A stretch of DNA of 35,259 bases from Planctomycetota bacterium (GTDB taxonomy: Bacteria; Planctomycetota; Phycisphaerae; Sedimentisphaerales; Anaerobacaceae). Made by a program: the position numbers and the translations under genes. Below are positions 25,040 through 32,860 of this stretch, in pieces; position 1 is the stretch's first letter, and every line of letters starts with the position of its first letter. The notes beneath the pieces were generated by a model. That model saw only the letters and a list, made by a program, of their open reading frames with translations, made no database searches and had not been told where the DNA came from. Where the stretch lies: assembly GCA_025459125.1 (NCBI GenBank), contig JALORE010000027.1, positions 1 through 35,259 of the forward strand, given 5' to 3'.

Positions 25040-26635
25040 TCACGGCGTGCGGAACAACGACTCGATCAATGCCAGGGTCTGCTCGACCAATTCGCGGCCG
25101 CCTTCGGGACCAATCTCGGTACTGGCGGGAACGGCGCCGTAGGCGCCGCCGGCGATGGACCGCTGCGTGGGCAGGTACGTGCCGGCGCCGGCCAGTTGGA
25201 CCACGAAGGTCTGCACCGCCGGGCTCCGCTGCTGCATCCGGACGCCGTAGTCCAGGTACAATTCGAAGGGATTGGTGGCCAGGGCCATGTCGCCGAGGCG
25301 TAGAACGTGAACCTCGTACGAAAGTTTGGGGTGCTCCCGCTGCAGCTCGAAACGGTCGCGCACGCGTGCGCCCCGCATTGTCTGCTGATACGCCTGCGTG
25401 ATCTCGGTGTACCACCTCTGCTTCTGCCTTGTCTGGGGCTGCTCTACGAGGGTGCGGCGCAGCTCCTCGTATCGTTGCCGCCAGCGCTGCGATTCGCTCA
25501 CGGCCGCGGCCACGTCTTGGGTGGAGATCTGCCGCCGGGTGAGCTCCACCAGCGCCACACGGTGAGCGAAAACCGGATTCCACTCGATCGTCTTCTCCAG
25601 GTGGGGCAGGACCGACGTCACGGCATCGGCCAGGCGCTGGGCGATCTGTTGCCGACGATTCCGCCCCGTGAGACGCTCCATGCGCTGTTCCGCGTTCTCG
25701 CGCGTGCTGCCGCGGCCGATCAGGTGCGGCGACTGATCGCCGGCGGCGGAGGCCTGCGGCAACACGAAGAGCCGTTGGCCCAGCCGGCGGCGCAGCTCGG
25801 TGCGCGTATCGTGCCAGAAGTCCGCGCTGATCTGGTACAGATGCTCGCTGCACTGGGAGGGGCAGGCGACGTTGAGGACAACGCCGGTCAGTGTCTTGTC
25901 CCGATCCCACGTAAAGAGCAGGTTGACGGCGTGATCCTCGTACCCCTCGATATGGCTGAAATCGCCGCGTGCGGTCGGACCGTACAACTGCGACTTGCCG
26001 GAATCATAAGCCGTAAGCCGGTTATGGCCGACCACGGCGGACCCCAGGCCAAAGCCGAGGCCGCCGGGCCGGCGGCTTTTCCAGGCTCGCGCCACGGCGT
26101 CGGCAATGCGCGTAGCGGCAAACTCCCGGTACTCGTCCCCCGGCATGGCCTCCAACTCGATGCCCCAATCCGCCCACACCGGCGGAAGATCCCAGCCATA
26201 GCTCTGGGCCAGGGCGGCGTCCTGCGCCTGCGAGCGCGTGCCGAAGGCGGGCGCCGTGTGGGTATGCGTGGCATTCAGGAACACCTTCGCCGGATCCAGA
26301 TCGGGTAAGAGGGTGCGCACGTGCTCCCGCACCCGATCACGCAGCTCATCGCCAATGGCGACCAGGTCGCAACTGACCAGGATGGCCCAGTCGTGCGTGG
26401 CTCCCTTCTTGACCGCTTCCAAGGCCAGAGCGGTGGCGGTCACAGGGTCCATCACTCCCTCGGAAACGCGGGCGTAGAATTGCCCGCGCAGCACGACCGG
26501 CCGGTCGGGCGTAATATCGACTGTGGCCCAACCGATGCACAGGTGATCCGGACCTGCGTCGTTCGCAAGAATTACTGCCGGCATCACCGCGAGGGCGATC
26601 AGCACCACGATGCGAAACAATGCGTTGGTATTCAT
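25040..26635 (-). CDS. Exported neutral/alkaline ceramidase-like protein
   Basis: About 531 aa. Signal peptide MNTNALFRIVVLIALAVMPAVILA; then the N-terminal region of the neutral/alkaline non-lysosomal ceramidase family: GWATVDITPDRPVVLRGQFY, a DLVAIGDELRDRV segment, and the His-rich NATHTHTAPAFG expected to bind zinc. The C-terminal part (ATNPFELYLDYGVRMQ, AGAGTYLPTQRSIAGGAYGA) also fits the family. Ceramidases split the amide of ceramide; planctomycete paralogues are numerous and their substrates are unknown, so an amidase on an N-acyl glycan is equally possible. The start at 26635 has GGGAGG 5 nt upstream; the longer frame lacks a signal. It is divergent from the six-hairpin glycosidase. 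Confidence 0.8.
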   Translation of the reverse strand: MNTNALFRIVVLIALAVMPAVILANDAGPDHLCIGWATVDITPDRPVVLRGQFYARVSEGVMDPVTATALALEAVKKGATHDWAILVSCDLVAIGDELRDRVREHVRTLLPDLDPAKVFLNATHTHTAPAFGTRSQAQDAALAQSYGWDLPPVWADWGIELEAMPGDEYREFAATRIADAVARAWKSRRPGGLGFGLGSAVVGHNRLTAYDSGKSQLYGPTARGDFSHIEGYEDHAVNLLFTWDRDKTLTGVVLNVACPSQCSEHLYQISADFWHDTRTELRRRLGQRLFVLPQASAAGDQSPHLIGRGSTRENAEQRMERLTGRNRRQQIAQRLADAVTSVLPHLEKTIEWNPVFAHRVALVELTRRQISTQDVAAAVSESQRWRQRYEELRRTLVEQPQTRQKQRWYTEITQAYQQTMRGARVRDRFELQREHPKLSYEVHVLRLGDMALATNPFELYLDYGVRMQQRSPAVQTFVVQLAGAGTYLPTQRSIAGGAYGAVPASTEIGPEGGRELVEQTLALIESLFRTP

Positions 26636-26746
26636 GATTCCTCCCAGGCTTTCCAAGGTGGATCGACACACCGATACCGCATACCAGCGGTTCCGATGTT
26701 ACCAGAGAACGGGAACGGATACAAATGCATGCCGTCCGGGCCGGAC

Positions 26747-26774
26747 TTGACAATTGCCATGCTGGGCCGACAAT
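26747..26774 (+). promoter_or_regulatory. Candidate promoter of the six-hairpin glycosidase gene
   Basis: A perfect TTGACA (26747-26752) is followed after 16 nt by GACAAT (26769-26774). The leader would be about 100 nt to the ATG at 26883. Confidence 0.4.
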
Positions 26775-26882
26775 ACGAGCGCCAGGCCGGTGGATCGTTC
26801 ACCGGATCGGCGACCGTTATCCAGTTCTTTCTGAATCCTCCGGAGCGCCGGGCATTCGCCACTTTGGCAAGGGAGACGACTC

Positions 26883-28952
26883 ATGACCGAGAGTACAAAG
26901 CTGGCGGGCGTGCTCGGCGCCTGGCTCACGTGTGTGATGCCGGCGCTGACGGGGCTGCTGGGAGCAGAGGAATCGTTTGACTACTTCCAGAACTCCTGGA
27001 GCCTCATCGGGCTGAAGGACTATGCTCAGGCGACCCGTGTCACGCCGGAGAACGAGCTCCTGGTCAAGAACGCGGACGGCAAGGACGTGAAGGTAAGGAT
27101 CTGCTATGGCCGGCAGTTGAGCCCTTTGAGCCGGACGCAGACGAAGCGACTCCTGGATGGCTGGCTGCCGGTGATTCTCATCACGAGCCAGGACGAATCG
27201 GTGCGCTATGACTTCACACTCTGGGCGACTCCGTTGCCCACGGTGAGAGACTGGCAGAGGGCCTTCGACGGGCCCAGTGAAGGAGAGAACTTCCTGAACT
27301 GGGTTCGCGTCAAGGTTACGAATGCCGGGGACGCGACTGCCGACGCGAAGTTGAAGATCGAGGGAGGCAGCCCGGCCCCCGGCCGCTCCCGCGATTTTGC
27401 GTGGTCGCTGGCTCCCGGCCAGAGTGTGGAAGCGGTGGTCCGCCTCCCGTTTTCTTCGCTGGAGGGTGACCCGGATTTTGCCGGGGAAGATGCGGCCCTT
27501 TGGCTCGATCGGACCGTTCGATACTGGCGCGGCGTTCTGGGACGGGGTACGCAGATCGAAGTGCCCTGCCGGAAGGCGACGGAGGCCTACCCGGCCTCGC
27601 ATGTGTGTCAGTTGATCAATGCCGATCATGGCGAGCTGCATCCCGGGGAGGGTTTCTACGACCAGTTCTATATTCGTGATGCGGCGTATCAACTGATGTC
27701 CTTGGAGGAAGCCGGCCTGAGCGATGCCGCACGTACGGCCGTGGCCGGCTTTCTGAGTCGCCAACGGCCCGACGGCCGCTTCGAGTCCCAAAAGGGGCAA
27801 CTGGATGCCAACGGCCAGGCCTGCTGGGCCCTGTGGCAGTACTACCGGGTCACGGGGGATCGTCCGTGGCTGACGGCGGTGTATCCGCAGATGCGCCGAG
27901 CGGCAGATTGGACGATGCAGGCACGCCGCCAGGGGCCTGCCGATTCTCCGTTTGCCGGCGTGCTGCCCAATGCCCTGGCAGATGGGGAATACCTGTGGGG
28001 CGGCAAGCACCACATCGTCGGCTACGACTTCTGGAACCTGCGCGGGTTGCTCTGTACGGCCGAGGCGGCGCGGGTCCTGGGCAGGACCCAGGAGGCGCAG
28101 GAGTTGACGCACGAGGCCGAGCTTTACCGCGCGGCTATCGACGCGGCCTGGGCCGGGACCGGGCTGGCGCATTTCCCGCCGAGTTGGGAGAAGGAAGGCA
28201 CCCACTGGGGCAATACGGAGACGCTGTGGCCGACCGAGCTGTTTGACCGCGATGATAAACGCGTCGCGGCGCTGATCCAGGCCGTGCGGAATGACCACGG
28301 CGGCGGCTTCGTCGAAGGCACGATTCGGTGGCTGGGCCAGCCGGATGCCATTCATCCCTATATGTCGGCCTACACCACCATGGCCTCTCTCCTGTGCGGC
28401 GACCACCAGGAAGTCGTCGAGGACTTCTACTGGTACCTGCTGCACTCCACGGCGACCCATGCTTTTCCGGAAGGCATTTTCTACCAGAAGCGCCTGGCCT
28501 GGAGCGATACGATTCCCCATGCGCTGGGCGCTTCCAACTACGCGCTGCTGCTCCGGCATATGCTGGTTCACGAGCGAAGCGCGGAACTGCATCTCCTGAT
28601 GGCGGTGCCCGACTGGTGGTTGAGTGAAGGTCAGGTCATCCGGGTCGAGCGGGCGCCCACCCATTTCGGTCCGGTGAGTCTGCGCGTGGCCGGGACTGCC
28701 ACAGGGGTCGAGGTGAGATTCGATCCGCGCTGGCGCGAGCCGCCGCGACGGATCGTCCTGCACCTGCCGGAATCACGCCCGCTGGCCGTCGCTGTGACCG
28801 GTATGGACGTGGCCGTACGATCCCAGCAGAAGAACCGTTGGGATCTTCCCACGGTCATCCGGCTCTACCGCGAACGCGCTGGCCTGTCCGCGGAGGGAAG
28901 TAGTCCAACCGCCATGCCTCCTGCCACGTCACCTCGAAACCTTTCTCGGTAA
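26883..28952 (+). CDS. Exported (alpha/alpha)6 six-hairpin glycosidase-like protein
   Basis: A 689-aa protein with a signal peptide (about 1-28, ending LTGLLGAEE), an N-terminal beta-sandwich (about 30-215) and a six-hairpin toroid (about 230-570) with YDQFYIRDAAYQLMSLEEAG, RRAADWTMQARR, LWGGKHHIVGYDFWNLRG and EGTHWGNTETLWPTELFDRD. This architecture belongs to the glucoamylase/GH63/GH78/GH127-like superfamily; candidate acids are in FYIRD, WGNTE and TELFD, but I cannot fix the family. AGGGAG lies 8 nt before the ATG. The last 30 or so residues (ERAGLSAEGSSPTAMPPATS) overlap the antisense of the GH43 gene, so the natural end may have been near TVIRLY. It is convergent with GH43 and divergent from the ceramidase-like gene. 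Confidence 0.82.
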   Translation: MTESTKLAGVLGAWLTCVMPALTGLLGAEESFDYFQNSWSLIGLKDYAQATRVTPENELLVKNADGKDVKVRICYGRQLSPLSRTQTKRLLDGWLPVILITSQDESVRYDFTLWATPLPTVRDWQRAFDGPSEGENFLNWVRVKVTNAGDATADAKLKIEGGSPAPGRSRDFAWSLAPGQSVEAVVRLPFSSLEGDPDFAGEDAALWLDRTVRYWRGVLGRGTQIEVPCRKATEAYPASHVCQLINADHGELHPGEGFYDQFYIRDAAYQLMSLEEAGLSDAARTAVAGFLSRQRPDGRFESQKGQLDANGQACWALWQYYRVTGDRPWLTAVYPQMRRAADWTMQARRQGPADSPFAGVLPNALADGEYLWGGKHHIVGYDFWNLRGLLCTAEAARVLGRTQEAQELTHEAELYRAAIDAAWAGTGLAHFPPSWEKEGTHWGNTETLWPTELFDRDDKRVAALIQAVRNDHGGGFVEGTIRWLGQPDAIHPYMSAYTTMASLLCGDHQEVVEDFYWYLLHSTATHAFPEGIFYQKRLAWSDTIPHALGASNYALLLRHMLVHERSAELHLLMAVPDWWLSEGQVIRVERAPTHFGPVSLRVAGTATGVEVRFDPRWREPPRRIVLHLPESRPLAVAVTGMDVAVRSQQKNRWDLPTVIRLYRERAGLSAEGSSPTAMPPATSPRNLSR

Positions 28953-29931
28953 ACCGAAGAGGCAGCCAGAGGTAGCGGGAATCGGGAAGGTTGGTCTTGT
29001 TCCACCGATCGGCCATGAAGATGAAGGCTTCGGTCCGGCCTGCCACCGGAAACACAAAGGTGCTCTGTCCGCCGAAGGTCCCTTCTGCTCCTGGGCCTCG
29101 GCAGGGATTCCCCAACTCCGTCCACGGCCCCCAGATCGAGTCCGCCACCGCGGACCGCGCGGGGTTCGGGTCCCAGCCGGTGCAGCCGGAGGCCAGGAAC
29201 CAGTATCTGCCCGCGTGCTTGAAGACGACCTGCGCCTCCATCCGCCGCTTCACGAACACGCGCGCGAAGGTGCCGCTGTGCCGGAGGTAGTCGTCGGTGA
29301 GCAGCGAGATGTACGTCGTATCGTTGTTCTCCGAGGAGTAGATGCGATACGCCTTGCCGTCGTCGTCCTGGAACAGGGTCTGGTCGCGACTGTCCTGTCC
29401 TTCGGGCCGGACACTCCCCAGGTAGAGGAAGGGACCCGTCGGCCGGTCCGCCGTGGCGACGCCGGCCCGCGCCGACTTGTAGTCCTCGCTGTCGATATGC
29501 ATCCACATGACGAACTTCTTCGTGCGCGGATTGAATACCACCTTGGGCCGCTCACAGACCTTGGCGGGATGCAGGTCATGGTTCGGATCCTCGGGCACCG
29601 CCTTCAGCACCAGTCCCTCATCCTTCCAGTTCAGGAGGTCTTTGGATGAGTAGCAGCGCACTCCCGTGACATCCACGCGATAGCCGTCCCAGGCCCGGGT
29701 GGACTCCGGGAGCCACGTGCGGCCCTCTTTGTTCTCGCCGTACCAATAGTACACGCCTTCGTGGAACAGCATGCCGCCGCCGTGCGCGTTGATGGGCCGG
29801 CCCGTTGTGTCGAGCCAGACCTCACCCGGCCTGATGGACCCGGCGGATTGGGCGGATTTGCCTTCGGCCGCCGGGAGGAGTGTCAGCGGCATCAGCAGCC
29901 ATGAAACCAGAATTGCCGGCGTCGTTCTCAT
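28855..29931 (-). CDS. Exported GH43 family glycosidase, GH43_24 (exo-galactanase)-like
   Basis: About 358 aa: signal peptide MRTTPAILVSWLLMPLTLLP, then a five-bladed propeller opening with WLDTTGRPINAHGGG and YYWYGENKEG, which is typical of the galactan-acting branch of GH43. ERPKVVFN and RRMEAQVVF give the pKa-modulating and acid residues; GGQSTFVFPV supplies a Gln where the general base is expected, as reported for exo-beta-1,3-galactanases of GH43_24. Specificity remains inferred. Starts: ATG at 29931 has GGAG 8 nt upstream and gives the best signal peptide; ATGs at 29979 and 29973 also have a GGAG-type site. The C-terminal 17 residues (FPPRTGQRVRGRAG) overlap the convergent six-hairpin gene by 98 bp. 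Confidence 0.83.
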   Translation of the reverse strand: MRTTPAILVSWLLMPLTLLPAAEGKSAQSAGSIRPGEVWLDTTGRPINAHGGGMLFHEGVYYWYGENKEGRTWLPESTRAWDGYRVDVTGVRCYSSKDLLNWKDEGLVLKAVPEDPNHDLHPAKVCERPKVVFNPRTKKFVMWMHIDSEDYKSARAGVATADRPTGPFLYLGSVRPEGQDSRDQTLFQDDDGKAYRIYSSENNDTTYISLLTDDYLRHSGTFARVFVKRRMEAQVVFKHAGRYWFLASGCTGWDPNPARSAVADSIWGPWTELGNPCRGPGAEGTFGGQSTFVFPVAGRTEAFIFMADRWNKTNLPDSRYLWLPLRFTEKGFEVTWQEAWRLDYFPPRTGQRVRGRAG

Positions 29932-30217
29932 GATGGTTGCTCCAATTGGAACCATTCGGTCGCACGTTCTCATGTTCATCTCCGCCTACAGTACCGTCTC
30001 TATCCCTGCGACTCCAGCGTGAATCACTCTGGTCGCCTGGCCCGGGCAAACGCCCAGTCAGCGGGCACCCACTGGCCGCGTTCCACAGGGCCATTTGCGG
30101 GACTTTGGGATCGCCCTGGGTTGAGTGGCCCAGGCTCTTGTGTGTCCCGGGGCGGCCCGATACGATGCCCTCTGGTCGGCGTACGATGACAGAGGCGTTC
30201 AGGATGGAGAACGAACC

Positions 30218-30811
30218 GTGAAGAAGCTCGGCACATTGTTTCTGCAGGGACTGGTGGCGATCCTCCCGATCGCTCTGACCGTCTACCTGGTCTATTGGCT
30301 CGCGGCGTCCGCGGAAGCGGTGCTCGGCCGGGCCATGCGGTTCGTCATCGGCGATCACTACGTCCCCGGCCTGGGGGTGTTGGCGGGAGTCCTGATTACC
30401 CTGGGGATCGGCTTGCTTCTGAGAATCTGGCTGTTCCGCAAGGTGTTCTCCCTGGGCGAGATGGTATTGCAGAGAATCCCGGGTATCAAATCCCTGTACG
30501 GTTCCATCCGCGATATGGTCGGGTTCTTCGATGCCTCGAAACCGCGGGGGTTCGACCAGACGGTCATGGTCGCCCTGGGCGACGAGAACGTGCGCCTGAT
30601 GGGCCTGGTGACGCGCGAGGACTTCCGGGATCTGCCTGGGGGTATTGGCGACGAGCAGACCGCGGCCGTTTATCTGCCGATGAGCTACCAGTTGGGTGGT
30701 TTCACCGTCATGGTCCCCAAGGCCAGGATCCGGCCGGTCGACATGACCGTGGACCAGGCGATGCAGTTCGTGCTGACCGCCGGCGTCTCGGCCCAGAGCA
30801 AGAAGGGGTAA
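30218..30811 (+). CDS. DUF502 family membrane protein
   Basis: About 197 aa. Two transmembrane helices (LFLQGLVAILPIALTVYLVYW region, about 6-28, and LAGVLITLGIGLLLRIWLF, about 50-70) are followed by the conserved IPGIKSLYGSIRDMVGFFD and GFDQTVMVAL, both diagnostic of DUF502, then LPMSYQLGGFTVMVPKARI. The function of DUF502 is unknown; its members are often near transport or envelope genes. The start is a GTG at 30218 with GGAG 8 nt upstream; longer frames lack the family N-terminus. It stands alone between GH43 and a repeat pair. Confidence 0.9.
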   Translation: MKKLGTLFLQGLVAILPIALTVYLVYWLAASAEAVLGRAMRFVIGDHYVPGLGVLAGVLITLGIGLLLRIWLFRKVFSLGEMVLQRIPGIKSLYGSIRDMVGFFDASKPRGFDQTVMVALGDENVRLMGLVTREDFRDLPGGIGDEQTAAVYLPMSYQLGGFTVMVPKARIRPVDMTVDQAMQFVLTAGVSAQSKKG

Positions 30812-30920
30812 TCGGAGTGTCGGACCTCGGCGGGTACAGGGGATGTTCAAAATTGCCACCCCTGTTCCTCACCCTTGGAGGGTTGGGTTCGTCGCCCCAT
30901 CCCTGTAGAGGTGAGAAACA

Positions 30921-31013
30921 GGGTGGCAGCGGCAAGCGGAGTCTTCGGAGCTTGCCGATGGTATCGGCGCACAGGCAGGAACCATCGGCAAGCTGCGCTT
31001 GCCGCTGCTACCC
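30921..31013. repeat. Nested hairpin repeat, copy D (short form)
   Basis: Outer arms GGGTGGCAGCGGCAAGCG (30921-30938) and CGCTTGCCGCTGCTACCC (30996-31013; one wobble) enclose a perfect 14-bp inner stem, AGCTTGCCGATGGT (30949-30962) with ACCATCGGCAAGCT (30981-30994). It is the same length as copy C (93 bp). It begins 109 bp after the DUF502 stop. Confidence 0.85.
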
Positions 31014-31108
31014 ATCGCAAACCTTGAAGGCAACGAAGTCTACGCACCACTTTCACCGGGGTGGGTTCGTCGCCCTTGGAGGCTATCCCAAAACTCGCAC
31101 GCCTGGTA

Positions 31109-31206
31109 TGTCATGGCGAGCGAAGCGAAGCCATCTCAATCCCTGGGGTTGAGATGGCTTTCCCCGCCTCCGCGCCGGCAGGCTGGCGGCGCTCCTGGCA
31201 ATGACA
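31109..31206. repeat. 98-bp MITE-like element, TGTCAT...ATGACA
   Basis: Terminal TGTCAT and ATGACA enclose GAAGCCATCTCAA paired with TTGAGATGGCTTT and further GC-rich stems. The TGTCATxGCGAGCGAAGCGA form is a well-known dispersed element of bacterial genomes. It ends 22 bp before the stop of the channel gene. Confidence 0.7.
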
Positions 31207-31228
31207 TTCAGCGTTTTGAGATCGTTTT

Positions 31229-32851
31229 TTAGTGGCCGCGCCATTCGCCGAGCATGCGTTTGAGGCGGTGCAGAATGCCGTCCCGCGCCAGCTCGGGCGG
31301 GACCAGCGCCGAGGCCCGCAGCTTTTCCAGGGACTGAGCGTTCGCCGCCGCCCGAGCGGCCGCCAGGTCCGACAGCACCCGGGGAATCTCTTCCCGCACC
31401 GACAGCAGGTGTGCGAAGGCACAGCGATCGAATTCGAGCAACTCACAATTCGTGAGCGCCGTCATGGTGGCGCTCCGCGGCAGGCCCGTCAACAGGCTCA
31501 TCTCGCCGAAAAGGGCGCCGGGCTGCAGCTCGAACTCGATCGGGTGGGCGGCATCGGAATTCGCAATGCTGCCCTGCACCTTTCCCTGGACCAGGACATA
31601 GAACGACTCGCCGTGCTCGTTCTGGCGCATCAAAACTTCGCCATGGGTGAAGCGGGTGCGTTTGACGTTCCGGGCCACCGCTTTGAGCTCGTCCCGGCTG
31701 AGCATGCAGATGCCATCGGGACCGGCCATGAGCTTGCGCCCGAAGTCGCTGCTCAGCAGGTCGTCCACGCAGTGCTCGATTTCCGATGCCAGCGGTTTCT
31801 CAAAACGCTGGGCATGGACCGCCTGCATGAAGTTGTCGAGCATCCGGCCGCTCATCGGGAACGGGATCTCGATGCCCCGGCGGTTGAACTTGTACCAGAT
31901 CATCCGCATCACGTGCCCCTCGACGACGGTGCGCCGTTCGTACTGCTTCGACCAGAACCGCAGCACGTAATTGATGCCGAAGTCGTTGAAGGCGGTCACG
32001 TAGGCCTCCGGGATCGGCTCTTTCTCGACCATCGGCACGCTCTGGGCGGCCTCGACCAGGGCGGCGATGACGTCGCCGGGGGCATCGCCGTAACTGGCCG
32101 AGACCGGTACATCGTGCCGGCGCAGGTTGGTGGGCGAGGAGAAATTGCGCAGGATCGTGTCGGCGAGCTTGCCGTTGGGGATGATCACGATGTGCCCGCC
32201 GGTTGTGCGCAGCCGCGTCTCGCGCCAGTTGACCAGGGTCACTTGGCCGACCGTACCATCGACCTCGATCCAGTCACCCACCGCCAGGGACCGGCAGGCG
32301 TGCAGGGACATGCCCGCCAGCAGGTTGCCCAGGACGCCCTGCATGGCGAAGCCGATGACGCCGGTGACAATCGCGGTGGAGGTGAGCAGTACCCCGATTT
32401 CGTGACCGACCTGATAGCGGATCAGCAGGAAGGCCACGCCCAGCATGACCGCCAGGCGCAGCAGGCCGCGGCTGAGTCGGCTGAGTGGACAGGGCCGCCC
32501 GAGCTGCACAAACGTCTCGACCAGCAGCCCCTCGACCAGCCGCGCCAGGGCGTAGATGCCCCAGAACATCAGCCAGGCTTGCTGATACTTGGCACGCGTC
32601 TGCATTGCCTCCGTGCGGCCGAGCCAATAGATCACCGGCAGAGAAAGCACGACCACGAGCAGAGAGAAGGCCACGTAACTCAGCACCACCCCGGCAAACT
32701 GCCGGCCGGAGCGCCGAACCGATTCAATCCCTTCGCTGGGCGTATACCGGCGCCGCAGAGGGATGATCAACAGATACGCAGCAAACAGTACTCCCAACGC
32801 CAGGGCGACATTCTGGATGTCGGGCAGCACGGGCTCCAACGCTTTGAGCAT
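31229..32851 (-). CDS. MscS-type channel with C-terminal cyclic-nucleotide-binding domain (bCNG type)
   Basis: About 540 aa. Four transmembrane helices in the first 175 residues end in the MscS pore helix (TGVIGFAMQGVLGNLLAGMSL), then the MscS beta domain (GDWIEVDGTVGQVTLVNWRETRLRT is split over it) and the alpha-beta part to about 370. After a linker (SRDELKAVARNVKRTRFTHG) comes a cNMP-binding beta-roll (about 395-500) with the phosphate-binding cassette FGEMSLLTGLPRSATMTA, keeping the Glu and Arg that hold the cyclic nucleotide. Such bCNG channels are gated by cAMP and respond weakly to tension. Start at 32851 has GGA 6 nt upstream; ATG at 32857 is the alternative. It follows the MBL stop by 9 bp and is the last gene of the cyclase operon. 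Confidence 0.93.
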   Translation of the reverse strand: MLKALEPVLPDIQNVALALGVLFAAYLLIIPLRRRYTPSEGIESVRRSGRQFAGVVLSYVAFSLLVVVLSLPVIYWLGRTEAMQTRAKYQQAWLMFWGIYALARLVEGLLVETFVQLGRPCPLSRLSRGLLRLAVMLGVAFLLIRYQVGHEIGVLLTSTAIVTGVIGFAMQGVLGNLLAGMSLHACRSLAVGDWIEVDGTVGQVTLVNWRETRLRTTGGHIVIIPNGKLADTILRNFSSPTNLRRHDVPVSASYGDAPGDVIAALVEAAQSVPMVEKEPIPEAYVTAFNDFGINYVLRFWSKQYERRTVVEGHVMRMIWYKFNRRGIEIPFPMSGRMLDNFMQAVHAQRFEKPLASEIEHCVDDLLSSDFGRKLMAGPDGICMLSRDELKAVARNVKRTRFTHGEVLMRQNEHGESFYVLVQGKVQGSIANSDAAHPIEFELQPGALFGEMSLLTGLPRSATMTALTNCELLEFDRCAFAHLLSVREEIPRVLSDLAAARAAANAQSLEKLRASALVPPELARDGILHRLKRMLGEWRGH

Positions 32852-32860
32852 GGGCATTCC

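Larger units (their letters stand above)
30812..31228. other. 417-bp convergent gap with two repeats
   Basis: Between the convergent ends of the DUF502 and channel genes. It holds copy D of the nested hairpin family and the 98-bp TGTCAT element. The first 100 bp (30812-30920) include a weak stem but nothing coding. Confidence 0.5.

Noticed and set aside
26817..28763. 648-codon minus-strand frame opposite the six-hairpin gene
   Set aside because: Same reason: no motif, no start signal, mirrored composition.
12965..31013. CRISPR array
   Set aside because: The repeat copies are thousands of bases apart, palindromic and unequal in length; there are no regular spacers and no cas genes.
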